The notes: generated from the sequence alone by a model not told the origin. Shown: positions 1-10,935, counted from the stretch's first letter. The stretch: DNA of 64,000 nucleotides from Deroplatys truncata (GCA_030765065.1 CM060984.1:100049488-100113487), one strand, 5' to 3'. A program made the numbers and translations.

Positions 1-44
1 GGAATGCAATACTTCCCCTACTTACTATACATAGTAGAGAAAGT
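1..44 (-). repeat. Repeat A, 5' end fragment cut by window edge
   Basis: Only the first 44 bases of repeat A are present, in reverse orientation. They include the near-palindrome TACTAnnnnTAGTA and the terminal GTAGAGAAAGT. The unit is followed directly by AAAAA at 45-49, the same A5/T5 flank seen at other copies. Confidence 0.8.
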
Positions 45-491
45 AAAAATCTGATAGGTCCTTTTACTTTATCACGTGTTGTTCATATGTCATTCACTGA
101 TTCCCCCGTCTAAACAGAAATTTTTCTCGCCTCCTGTTATGACTATACATCCAGAGTGGGCACAAAAAGGACAATGTGAGATTCCCCTCATCCAAAATAC
201 GAGGTATTTCAACTTTCTCTGCCGTCATAAACACGATTCTTCACGATAAAACTGCTACTTTTAAACTGCTAAAATCTATCGGACCAGGAACATTTTGGCA
301 AAATATTACACGAAGAAGTAATTACTATTTAGGTTGATCAGAGGGTGCCAAACAATGTATACACATTTCAAAGAAAAACCTATGTAAACATAACAAACCT
401 GAATTCACACAAACAGATAATTATGAGCACTAAATCATCTTAGACGTTTACAGTTACAGCAGTTGCTCAAAACGCCCACATCGATACACAT

Positions 492-1021
492 CTATTGAGC
501 AACTTTTGCAAAAGTGTCCTCAGCAATTGCAGCACACGCCGTTTCAATTTCTTTCTGAAGTGCTGCCAGTGTAGCTCGTTTTATACGGTATACAATATAC
601 TTAAGAGTTCCCCACAAGTAGAAGTCCAAAGGAATTAATCCGGAGAAGGTGGTGGAAACTCAATCTGATCTCTTCGTCCTATCCAGTCTCCCGGAAGAAG
701 TCTCACGTGCATATTGCTTTGTAGATTTCTGCGGTGAGTGTTCAAAACGTCTTCCAAAACCATAGCCGAGGATGCGGGGCTTGTTGCCTTACGAGGTCTC
801 CCAGATCTACTCTTGTGAACTTCGCATACGGTACCATAAGTCTCAAATTTGTCTCGAATGCGAGCAATTGTTACTCGCGTTGGCGGTTCTGTTCTGTACA
901 CACGTCTCCATTGCCGTTGAGCTTCGACAACGCTCTCGGTTTTCCAATACCACTTCAAAATAATTGCTATCCGCTGTTCAAACTGTAATCTAGCTCCATT
1001 TTGTTGTAGCAACGCTGGCAT
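492..1021 (-). pseudogene. Insect mariner-type transposase relic, centre deleted
   Basis: The reading frame from the ATG at 1021 gives a helix-turn-helix domain of the kind found at the N-terminus of many insect mariner-like transposases (residues about 12-85, with EQRIAIILKWYWKTESVVEA and a GRPRKATS linker). At about residue 105 it jumps into the C-terminal region (GDWIGRRDQIEF, then SPD). A one-base frameshift follows and the C-terminal tail continues (LIPLDFYLWGTLKYIVYRI...) to a stop at 492-494. The central catalytic part with the first two acidic residues is missing, so it cannot make an active transposase. The family normally has about 330-350 codons; only about 175 remain. Family assignment is by recognition of conserved blocks. 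Confidence 0.75.
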
Positions 1022-1157
1022 AACGTAATGCGAGTCACATTTGTTTACAGAACATCATACGATAATCTTGGCTTCACTTGTTCATTGTTGATTTACCTGT
1101 CGCGTAGCAACACTGGCATAACGTATGTGAGTCACATTTGTTTACAGAACATCATAC
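1006..1157. repeat. Direct repeat of about 54 bp upstream of the mariner relic
   Basis: Positions 1006-1060 and 1104-1157 are near-identical direct copies (GTAGCAAC...GGCATAACGTA...ACAGAACATCATAC). The first copy contains the start codon region of the minus-strand transposase relic. This is a local duplication of its 5' leader. Confidence 0.8.
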
Positions 1158-1177
1158 TACACATTGATGTTATTTTT

Positions 1178-2955
1178 ACTTTCTCTACTACGTATAGTAA
1201 GTAGGGGAAGTATTGTATTCCACCCAAAATTTCGATACCGAGATTTCACCGGAAATACATGTTTTGAGACCCCCTGAATCCAAAAAAAGCATTTTTGGAA
1301 ACATGTCCGTGTGTGTGTCTGTGTGTCTGTCTGTGTGTGTGTGTCTGTGTGTCTGTGAATAGCATAACTCAGAAACGAACAGTCGGATAAACACCAAACT
1401 TGGTATTTAGGTTCAGTATCTTCCAGAGATGCGACAAGAAGGTTTTCAAAAAAATCCCCCACCCCAGACTACCCTTTATATGGAACATTTTTTGAAAATT
1501 TTAATTTTTTCAAAAATGGCTCTAACGATTTTGATTAAAATATCATATTTTTAAGATATTGTCATTAGAAATGAAATGTATATGTCGAATTTTCTGGGAA
1601 TGTCTCCAAAAGTATTCTTCATTGTGAACGACTTTTGCATAACTGGTAAACTATAAGAGACAGACAAAATTTTACTACACAAAAAATGTAGATCGCGTTT
1701 AAATATACAATTTATGTCATATACATTTCTTTTGTTCAGTGAACCGTTTTAGAGATATTGCTTGTTATTCCCTTAAACTTTTCCAATACTTATACTTTTT
1801 CTCAAATTCGTTATTTATTACTTTCTCTACTACGTATAGTAATTAGGGGAAGTATTGCATTCTACCCAAAAATTCGATACCGAGATTTCACCGGAATTAC
1901 ATGTTTTGAGACCTCCTGAATCCAAAAAAAGCATTTTTGGAAACATGTCCGTGTGTGTGTCTGTGTGTGTGTGTGTGTGTCTGTGTGTGTGTGTGTGTGT
2001 GTGTCTGTGTGTGTGTGTGTGTGTGTCTGTGAACAGCATAACTCAAAAACTAACAGTCGGATAAACACCAAACTTGGTATTTAAGTTCAGTATCTTCCGG
2101 AGATGCGACACGAAGATTTTCAAGAAAATCCCCCGACCCCAGACTACCCTTTACATGGAACATTTTTCGAAAATTTTAATTTTCTCAAAAATGGCTCTAA
2201 CGATTTTGATGAAAATATCATATGTTTAAGATAATGTCATGACAAATGAAATGTATATCTCGAAATTTCTGGGAATGTCTCCAAAAGTATTCTTCATTAT
2301 GAACGACTTTTGCATAACTGGTAAACCATAAGAGATAGACAAAATTTTACAACACAAAAAATGTAGATCGCGTTAAAATACACAACTTATATCATATACA
2401 TTTTTTTTGTTGAGTGAACCGTTTTCGAGATATTGCTTGTTATTTCCTTAAATTTTCCAATACTTATACTTTTTCTCAAATTCGTTATTCATTTTTTTAT
2501 GTCCTGGACATGCAAAGAGAATGGAATGCGCCACATAGCAACCAGCGATAAAATATTTGACTATCGCTTAAAAGCTACCATATTCCCCTTGCATCTACAA
2601 GAAAATTACAAATAAGATTGACATCTCGATATCTCGATTAATATGAAGCATATGGAGAATAGGCGTTTGTAGAAATAGATTGTACAAGAGTAGAGAAAGT
2701 CATGTGAGTGTAACACATCAGATTTTTTTTTATGTCCTGGACATGCAAAGAGAATGGAATGCGCCACATAGCAACCAGCGTTAAAATATTTGACTATCGC
2801 TTAAAACCTACCATATCCCCCTTGCATCTACAAGAAAATTACCAATAAGATTGACATCTCGATATCTCGATTAACATGAAGCATATGGAGAATAAGCGTT
2901 TGTAAAAATAGTTTATACAAGAGTAGAGAAAGTCATGTGAGTGTAACACATCAGA
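1178..2955 (+). repeat. Repeat A composite: partial unit, full unit, duplicated tail
   Basis: The composite begins ACTTTCTCTAC at 1178. The first unit runs to about 1819 and lacks its 3' third. A second complete unit starts ACTTTCTCTAC at 1820 and ends ACATCAGA about 2722. Its last 233 bp are then repeated in tandem to 2955. Each 5' part carries a GT-rich tract (about 1309-1358 and 1949-2032). The whole block is flanked by TTTTT at 1173-1177 and 2956-2960, so it behaves as one insertion. Translated frames in it are shadows created by the GT tract; no conserved protein frame is shared between copies. Confidence 0.8.
2492..2955 (+). repeat. 233-bp tandem duplication of the repeat A tail
   Basis: The segment from the T run before ATGTCCTGGACATG (first at 2499) to ACATCAGA is repeated with period 233 (second ATGTCCTGG at 2732). 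The two copies differ at few positions, so the duplication is younger than most divergence between repeat A copies. Confidence 0.85.
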
Positions 2956-2960
2956 TTTTT

Positions 2961-3801
2961 CAGTCTAACTTTGAAATATATTAAATAGATGTCTCCTGCC
3001 AAAGTGTGTATACGTTTTTTGACACTCTCTGTATATGTATGTGTGTGTTTATATATATATATATATATATAAAATCTCTAAAAAATTACCCATATAAAAT
3101 TAAGTTGGGTATGATACCTAGATTCAGTCTCACCGTGTATCGTGTACCTTACTAGTTGCGCAAAAAAGAGTCTAAGAACATGAAATTTGTTAGAATTTAC
3201 TTGTATCCTCCAGGCTTCCAGAAAATTACTGAAGCGGTCAAGATAACCAGAATGAATAGCACAAGTATGAAGAAAACGCAATATAAAATTTGCATACGTT
3301 ATCTCTCTACTATGTCGACATGCGACGGCAAAAATGCAAACTAATAGCATCGGCAGCGCAATAGTAACTTATAGGCTGAAAAAAATGCTGGACAACACTG
3401 TGTGGTGCCTGATGATACGATTACTAAAAGCATTCACGTATCTCTGTTGTTTTGCCTTAACCTAGTTTCTTCCATCATTCTGCTTCTGGAACAGAGTTTT
3501 TAAGATTCTGATTTAACTCATTTTGCCGCCTCAGCTATAAATCGTGGCTGTGTGCTATAAGACGAAAACTAGAAAACTAGTCCAGTAACCAATCGTAACG
3601 GATTCGTTACCGCAGTGACCTCGGATGCATAGAAGGTTATCGTGCGCCAAGTACCACCCCATTTTATGTTTCATCTCACTTGTCTTCCACATCCCTGCCA
3701 ATTTCGTTCATGTGCTCCTTCTCAACCATCATATATGTATTCTTCTACCCGAGCCTTCTTTGAGTGCAGAACAGCACAAAACAGAAATTGGGAATAAAAA
3801 A
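2961..3801. other. No gene recognised
   Basis: AT-rich sequence. The translated frames at 3156-3350 on both strands and at 3625-3858 show no recognisable domain, no splice context and unbiased composition. Nothing is supported here beyond the microsatellite. Confidence 0.5.
3050..3070. repeat. (AT)n microsatellite
   Basis: About ten AT dinucleotides preceded by a GT-rich stretch. Confidence 0.9.
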
Positions 3802-3947
3802 TCTGATGTGCTGCATGCATATTACACACACACCACACACATAGCGATATTTTTCTAAAAATTCTTTTTTTTTTATTGAAGTGGCACCAAAACCATGTAT
3901 TTCGGTGAAATCTCGATATCTAATTTTTGGGTAGAAGGTGGTGGAGT
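3802..3947 (-). repeat. Miniature repeat A (about 146 bp)
   Basis: In reverse orientation this unit keeps the 3' terminal motif TCTGATGTG, a short CA tract and the 5' part (CATGTATTTCGGTGAAATC, TCGATATC, ATTTTTGGGT) but lacks the roughly 700-bp middle. It is flanked by A runs at 3796-3801 and 3948-3952, the usual repeat A target flank. Confidence 0.65.
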
Positions 3948-4497
3948 AAAAATACTGCTAAATTTATAAGAAAGAAGGAAACAAAAATAATATGCACAAA
4001 AGAAAACTTATGTAATTAAATAAGACGCAAGAAATCTATATGTTATGTAATTTTGCGTTTTTTGTGCACTCATGCCCTATTCCAAGATAAGAGCAAGCAC
4101 TTTAGGTGTTGTGTATAATAGTTTTGGTAAAACATATTTACAGGGATATTAAATAAGCAACTTCCTGCTATGTTAGTGCTAGATAACTAGATTATTAAAC
4201 TATGTTTCGACAGTTATTCAAACAATCCTCCATGGTTATCATTTTATCGCTTCCATGCTGTACAGTTTCTCCATTGTTACTCGTGCATCACTATTACATC
4301 GCTCCCTTGGAGATCCTAATATACTAGGGTAATCAATAAGTATTCGCATATTTTTAATCTTTTGTAGGCTGGCTATACTGGTTTGTGTGCTCACACGTCG
4401 ACATGTTGTTCCTTTGTCTCCGCTTTTGGAATCTTTGACCGTTATCACTACAGTGAGTATTGCGCTAATGCATAATAAACTTGGCTGCATCGTTCGC

Positions 4498-5926
4498 CGT
4501 TTGCACCAAAGAAGAACAGCGGATAGTTATCCTTTTTTGTGGTCTGAAGGTGTAAAAGGAGCTGAAGTTCATCGAAACTTTCCGCATAATATGAGGGCAA
4601 TGTTTCAAAGTGTGTATGATGGATTTAAAAGTTCAAAAATGGTCAGACAAATGTGATGGACGAGGAAAGAGCAGCACGCCCACCCATATCCACTAGTGAC
4701 GCCAAAAATGAGCACGCCCGTATCCTGATTCAGACGAACCGAAGAGTGACTGTCGATGAAGTGGCAAACTATATCTTATCGATCCACTTAAAATTGCTTT
4801 AAGGGGGAGTCGATTTAACACAAATCAAAAAGTGAAGGAAGCGCTGCATACATGGCTGGCTGCTCAGCCGAAAAACTTTATTTCCGAGGGCATTAGAAAG
4901 CTTGTGCAGCGATGGATCAAGTGCATTGAGAAGCAAGGGGACTACGTTGAAAAATCTGATGTGTTACACTCACATGACTTTCTCTACTCTTGTACAAACT
5001 ATTTTTACAAACGCTTATTCTTCATCTACTTAAGGTTAATCGAGATAAACATTTGCAGAGTCTATCTTATTGCTAATTTTCTTGTAGATGTAAGGGAAAT
5101 ATATATTTACAAGGGCAATTTGGAAATACAGTAGCCTTTAAGCACATACATATCTCTTAATAGCTGGTTGCTAGGTGCAGCACCATTCCCTTTGCCGCAG
5201 ATTAATACTCTTTGCATATCCAAGACAAAAAATGTATAACGAATTCCCATTTGATAAAAAAGTATAAGTATTGGAAAATTTAAGGGAATAACAAGCAATA
5301 TCTCGAAAATGGTTCACTCAACAACAAAAAATGTATATGACATAAATTGTGTATTTTAACGCGATCTACATTTTTTGTGTAGTAAAACTTTGTCTATCTC
5401 TTATGGTTTACCAGTTATGCAAAAGTCGTTCACAACGAAGAATACTTTTGGAGACATTCCCAGGAAATTCAAGATATACATTTTATTTCTCATACAAATA
5501 TCTTAAACATATGATATTTTAATCAAAATCGGTAGAGCCATTTTTGAGAAAATTAACATTTTCGAAAAATCTTCCATGTCAAGGGTAGTCTGGGGTGGGG
5601 GGATTTTCTTGAAAACCTTCGTGTCGCATCCTTGGAAGATACTGAACCTAAATACCAAGTTTGGTGTTTATCCGACTGTTCGTTTCTGAGTTATGCTGTT
5701 CACAGACAGACACACACACACACACACAGACAGAGACACAGACACGGACATGTTTCCAAAAATGCTTTTTTTTTATTCAGGGGGTCTCAAAACATGTATT
5801 TCCGGTGAAATCTCGATATCGAATTTTTGGGTGGAATACAATACTTCCCCTACTTACTATACGTAGTAGAGAAAGTAAAAATGGGTTATTGTTTCTATTG
5901 TTATAACAAATTTAAAAAATTATTAG
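4498..5926 (+). pseudogene. Mariner transposase relic, centre deleted, split by repeat A
   Basis: The N-terminal block (SYPFLWSEGVKGAEVHR, then a degraded SVYDGFKSSKM and RRVTVDEVANY) is typical of mariner helix-turn-helix domains. It passes directly, in shifted frames, into the C-terminal block at about 4829-4954 (KVKEALHTWLAAQPKNF, IRKLVQRWIKCIEK, GDYVEK). The region with the catalytic aspartates is absent. Repeat A sits between 4955 and 5876; across it the frame continues for 14 further codons to TAG at 5924-5926 once one AAAAA copy is discounted. This shows the insertion was precise. Several stops and frameshifts show that the gene is dead. Confidence 0.7.
4955..5876 (-). repeat. Repeat A, complete reverse copy inside mariner
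   Basis: It starts TCTGATGTGTTACAC and ends GTAGAGAAAGT, with AAAAA on both sides (4950-4954 and 5877-5881). The surrounding mariner frame is continuous when 4955-5881 is discounted, so these coordinates define true element ends and a 5-bp target duplication (or an insertion at an A run). It contains a CA tract at about 5709-5728. Confidence 0.85.
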
Positions 5927-5949
5927 TGGATGCCTACTGACTTATTCTC

Positions 5950-7640
5950 GTGCATAAATATCACGAAGGCAATGATTCTGGAGTTCTTGTGGGTTGTTAT
6001 AAAAAAGCGAAAAACTGGAGGCAGATTTTGAATAGAAGAAAGCGCTGAATTGTGGTAAAAGTGAATGAGTATTACTATTTATTCCTGTTGGAGTTTCGTT
6101 GCCATTCTCTGCTCCCTCGGCTTCTTCTTCTTCTTCACTCACTGACTGATATGGAGGGGGTAACACTATTTCATTAATAGGGTTTAAGCTACTCTAGCCT
6201 CCTCAAAACATTATTATGACGACGCTAAGCTATTTCCTAACGGTATTTATTGCGTATTGTTTTAAGGGTTAACTATCGACGATAATTGATTCAAATATAA
6301 AGTAGACATAAAACGGAAATCAGTTATGGCTATCGCTTAAAATCTGACATTATTAATTATATACACTGTTCATTTTAATTCGTGATTTCCCAAGCGCCGA
6401 TAGAGCAAACATGACATAAAAGTTGACTGTGAGTCTACCTTGAAACCATGTTGTTCTTTACCTATTATTTACGGAAGAGAAAGCAATTACAGCATCACCG
6501 CACACCGTGATGGTTTGCGGAAAAGAAAGCAAACCATAGCGCTCTGGATGCCATTGAGCTGCTAATACAATGTCTCCCCTTCCCCAGTCTATGCCAAATA
6601 CACCCCAACCCTTCCATCTAATAATGAATACCTAACATTCATTCAAGTATGAACTCTTGCCGCTATGGCACCGCAATAAATATGAACACCTACTGCTAAA
6701 CGAACAGTAGATCTTTACTTTGCCTTTTAAACTCGCCTCGTTATCGACCGTATTGATGACATCATTTCTTGGGCGGGAAATCACGGATAAAAATGAACAA
6801 CGTTTTCTAAATTGTTATAGTCGGGAGCACACAGAGGCGCGGCGCAGAGAGACAGAAGTACTCGTAGTACACAGTCTTTTTCTTTCATTCTCAATCGCTA
6901 TGCACTGGCAGGTCGCGTGCCTTAGAACAATGCTATTGCGCAATCTGCAATCACCCGCCTTCGTGTGCGATCCCGATTCTAGATGTGTTCAAACTGAGAG
7001 TAATCTTGATTATTATAATTAGATGTTCGTTCGCACGTTATAATTATAAATATTATACACAAGAACCCGGTTATCTAATTTTAATTAATTTTGATTTATG
7101 GTTTATCCGGACTGATGTTTTCTTATTCTTTTCAGCAAGAAAATATGAGCATCCTTTGATAAATACATATAAATATGAATGTATATGGTTATAATGTTGG
7201 CGCCGCAGTAGCGTAGAAATAGTTGTCGGTCGCACGCGTCAGGCCACACAGAACAACAAAACTAAAGTGTGTGAGATTAAGCTTCATTCGTTTAATGACG
7301 GTCCTGATAGCGATCCTAGTATCTTGTAGCGGGAATACTGGTGCATATCAGTATTAATGTAAATAATATTATATATGTGCGATATATGTTTAATGATAAA
7401 TGTAAAGCGAGCTTAAGTAGGATTCCCACGCGGTACTAGGGGCAGATATCTCCAGGCTTAACCCCCCCCCAAAAAAAACCCAGGGAATCGGCTAAATATG
7501 ACCAACCGAAACACTTGAGCGAGAGAGAGGGAGAGGCCGGAACAGAAGCGGGAACTCCGAATTCGTCATGGAACACAAGCGTGGAAGATACGAGAGCACA
7601 TGTTCTCGTACGAGGCTAATGTGATCAGCCAATCACAATA
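5950..7640. other. No gene recognised
   Basis: Mostly AT-rich DNA. The frame at 5942-6166 on the minus strand is low-complexity glutamate repeat. At about 7198 there is TGGCGCCGCAGTAG, which could be a degraded retroelement primer-binding site, but no matching LTR pair was found. Confidence 0.4.
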
Positions 7641-7900
7641 TTGCTATAAGCTACGGCGGAAAAAAGCATCTTCAGCTGGGAGTATAAATAAGTCGGATCC
7701 CCGGCGTTCGCACGACTTATATTTTCCTCGAGAGGTGAACTTCATTCCACTCAGATGGCCTAGCGTGTGACGAAGTTGTTAGCAATTTAGAACTAACTTA
7801 GGGTGGAAGGTACAGGTTGATAGATAGGCCTTCATAATCCATTCAAATAATTATGGGATAGAATTCACAGCCAGCTGGGTACAAGTGCGCAAATAAATTA
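7640..7900 (+). promoter_or_regulatory. LTR-like block with TATA box and polyA signal
   Basis: TATAAATA at 7683-7690 is followed about 200 bp later by AATAAA at 7892-7897, with no open frame between. This spacing is typical of U3-R-U5 in an insect LTR. No second copy lies in the window, so a solo LTR or a decayed promoter are both possible. Confidence 0.3.
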
Positions 7901-8095
7901 AAGTTAAAGCAAACTTAAACTTTTCAATTTCGTCTCTTGTAACCACTCTTGAAACAAGCGTTAAAAGATACGCCAACACGAAGTGTTGTACGACGCTCTT
8001 TTACAGCAATTCACCAGCGCACCAGAAGAAAGTCTAACAGGCAACCGGAGAGAGGAACAGTTCAGTCGCAATCTGGGCGGTTTTCAACTATTTTT

Positions 8096-8928
8096 ACTTT
8101 CTCTACTACGTATAGTAAGTATGGGAAGTATTGTATTCCACCCAAAAATTCGATACCAAGATTTCACCGGAAATATACGTTTTCAGGCCCCCTGAATCCA
8201 AAAAAAAGCATTTTTGGAAACATGTCCGTGTGTGTGTCTGTGTGTCTGTCTGTGAACAGCATAACTCAGAAACGAACAGTCGGATAAACACCAAACTTGG
8301 TATTTAGGTCCAGTATCTTCCAGAGATGCGTAACGAAGGTTTTCAAGAAAATCCCCCACCCCAGATTACCCTTTACATGGAACATTTTTCGAAAATTTTA
8401 ATTTTCTCAGAAATGGCTCTAACGATTTTGATTAAAATATCATATATTTAAGATACTTTCATGACAAATAAAATGTATATCTCGAATTTTCTGGGAATGT
8501 CTCCAAAAGTATTCTTCATTGTGAACGACTTTTGCATAACTGGTAAACCATAAGAGATAGAAAAACTTTTACTACATAAAAAATGTAGATCGCCTTAAAA
8601 TACACAATTTATATCATATACATTTTTGTTGTTGAGTGAATCACTTTCGAGATATTGCTTGTTATTTCCTTAAATTTTCCAATACTTATACATTTTCTCA
8701 AATGGGATTTCGTTATTCATTTTTTTATGTCCTGGATATGTAAAGAGAATCTAATGCTCCACATAGCAACCAACTCTTAAAAGATTTGACTATCGCTTAA
8801 AGCCTACCATATTCCCCTTGCACCTACAAGAAAATTAGCAAAAAGATTAACATCTCGATTAACATGAAGCACATGGAGAATAAGTTTGTACAAGAGTAGA
8901 GAAAGTCATGTGAGTGTAACACATCAGA
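8096..8928 (+). repeat. Repeat A, complete forward copy
   Basis: It starts ACTTTCTCTAC and ends CACATCAGA, flanked by TTTTT at 8091-8095 and 8929-8933. The GT tract near 8230 is short. It is the short form: the 3' third holds only one copy of the GCAAAGAGAAT...CCCCTTG segment that is inverted-duplicated in other copies. Confidence 0.85.
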
Positions 8929-8933
8929 TTTTT

Positions 8934-9855
8934 TCTTCTGCTTTTCCACTGATCCAAAATTCATTATCGTACTCCTAAGTTTGTATTCATTTAATCGTTT
9001 TTTTCCAGATTACCCAGATTTTGTTAGTCCATATTACCTCTGGTCCTATCTAGTCCGGATAAACGAGGTTATTGTGTAAAATGCTGTATTTTTAATGATT
9101 TATTTGTTGCAGCATAACATTCTAAGATGCCTGTAGTCATGAGTCAAAGTAAATTATTACTGAAGCTACGTCCACTGTCATTATGTGGCAGCACTGTTGC
9201 CGTTGTACTGTTTTCTTAGAGCATCAGAAACGTAATTCAGTTTAAATTTTTTTTTTCTGTTCAGACCTTTTCTCTAAATATTTATTTTCTTAAAGTAATT
9301 CACAGGTGAAATTTGTACAGCATTCTCTCGTGTTTTCTATATGCACTCATAAAGCCTGTGCCTTCCAGTTTTGAAATGTGTAGTGTTTCTTTGGCCCGAG
9401 GCATAATTAAATATCTTAATATTACAATTTAAATGCCCTTGTATACGTGGTAAATAGACCTCAAGAGGTCTCAACCATTTTCATTTGTAGTCATTCTCTT
9501 CTGGCATTTTCTTTCTAGATATTTGTAATTTTGTTAAAATACTTTGTGTTTTGACTAAACTGTGATTGCGATAAATTGAACGAAAACAGTCCAAGCCTGC
9601 TTATAGTTGTTGTTGTTGTTGTAAGCACAAAGTTTCGTTATCTTTAAGAAACTCTCGTGGTCTAAATTGCATGCCGTGTTGCCCTTTTAACGTCCTTGTA
9701 CAGATTATCTTTTGAAGCTTTTCTTATTTTCTGCTTTATTTTGTATACACAATGCTTCAGCAGCGCTTGGAAAAATGTTGGAGGCGAATTCCTCAAATAA
9801 AAGTTAGAAAAACATGTCAGGTAATCATGTCCCTAAATGCTTCGTTTCTAAGCTA
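8934..9855. other. No gene recognised
   Basis: AT-rich intergenic-type sequence with a short (TTG)n near 9605. No supported coding frame. Confidence 0.5.
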
Positions 9856-9901
9856 CGAGGGTGATGCAGGGAGTAATGGCCATTTGGCTTTAATAAAACA
9901 A

Positions 9902-9904
<3 letters not shown>

Positions 9905-9934
<30 letters not shown>
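9905..9934. repeat. (TA)n microsatellite
   Basis: About fifteen TA units. Confidence 0.95.
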
Positions 9935-9936
<2 letters not shown>

Positions 9937-10084
9937 CATATGAATTGAAGCTTGCTTTATTTCTCCACGTGATTAACTCCATTATTTAAACATTTGATGT
10001 GCTATCCAAGCTCTACAGAACTTACAATCTGACAAAACGTATTCAAGAAATTCAAATTCTGTAGAATGATGCAGTCAGCAATGG

Positions 10085-10440
10085 ATAAACGGTATGATTA
10101 TGTGGATCCCTTTACACCAAAATATGCAAGGCAACGAAAAGGTGGATGAAGCAGCAAAGGCTGCCACTCATTTACCAGGATTTGACCCGAAATCCCTGCA
10201 TATTACACGAATATAAATAACTGTCATAAACAAGATACTCACCTGTTGGAAGGATACCTGGTTTCAGAACCGGATTGGCCCGACTCAACCCAAGAAGGCA
10301 AACAGACCACAGGAACCTTATGCAGGGAACAAAGTCTTTATATCCAGATTAAGAACAGGACATACAAGATTAACTTATGCGTACATCAACCTCAATGTAA
10401 CAGATGTAAAACTCCTCTCTCAGTGTTTCGTATAATACGA
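10085..10440 (+). pseudogene. LINE C-terminal RNase H-type fragment
   Basis: The frame around 10100-10165 reads MWIPLHQNMQGNEKVDEAAK, corresponding to the HVGIxGNExAD-type motif at the end of the RNase H domain of I/R1-type LINEs. After frameshifts, a degraded RLRTGHTRLTYAY block and a cysteine-containing PQCNRCKTPLSV block follow, which in such LINEs lie after RNase H. There is no RT upstream; the fragment is 5' truncated and has several frameshifts. Confidence 0.55.
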
Positions 10441-10644
10441 GGATGTTTTTAAAGTACTCGTAAGTACCGTTTTAATATTTTGCCGCTGCAGCGCGTCACA
10501 ATCTTGAGCATGTGCGATCACTTCCTCCATTCATTAGAAAACTAGACGCAGCTGTGAGCAATCGTCACGTTGTGTTTTCCTGTTGTTAGAGTGTTTCCAA
10601 ATGTTAAAAACAATCGAGCGATCCCCCAACTGTGAATCATATCA

Positions 10645-10935
10645 GTGATTTGTTTTTTGAATGCGAAAAATATTACGCCAGCAAACATTCATCACCAATT
10701 CATCTTGAGTTTGTTTGGCATCATTTGGTTGGGAACAATTCGACCATCCTCCATACAGTCCAGATCTGGCACAAGTGATTTTCATCTGAATAAATTCCTT
10801 GGTGGAAAACATTTCAACGACGATGATGTTGTGAAACAAGAAGTGTATACTTGGCTTTCATCACGGGCGGCATCATTCTTTGATGAAGGCATACAAAAAC
10901 TGGTTTCCCGTTACAAGTGCCTGAGTAACGACTGA
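10645..10935 (+). pseudogene. Mariner transposase relic with central deletion
   Basis: The open frame joins a mariner N-terminal block (ICFLNAKNITPANIHHQF) to its C-terminal block (SDFHLNKFLGGKHFNDDD, VKQEVYTWLSSRAASFFDEG, IQKLVSRYKCL). The intermediate sequence shows HPPYSPDLA in another frame (about 10745-10785). The catalytic middle is missing, so this is an internally deleted copy of an otherwise recognisable mariner. About 97 codons remain of about 345. Confidence 0.75.

Larger units (their letters stand above)
4325..5949 (+). mobile_element. Mariner-type transposon interrupted by repeat A
   Basis: The left end (4325-4360, GGTAATCAATAAGTATTCGC...) matches the reverse complement of the right end (about 5907-5949, AATAAGTCAGTAGGCATCC...) as imperfect terminal inverted repeats. 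The interior holds an internally deleted mariner frame, and a 922-bp reverse copy of repeat A is inserted near its 3' end. The left end also resembles the fragment at 50345-50402. Confidence 0.65.

Noticed and set aside
1157..2071. Open frames rich in His-Thr or Val-Cys repeats on both strands
   Set aside because: They are read through the GT/CA tract of repeat A, appear in different frames in different copies and end at non-conserved stops.
7196..7215. TGGCGCC motif as a retroelement primer-binding site
   Set aside because: No LTR ending immediately upstream and no paired LTR downstream could be found.
1..8928. Repeat A as a Helitron
   Set aside because: It does not start TC or end CTRR and is flanked by T5/A5, not placed between A and T.
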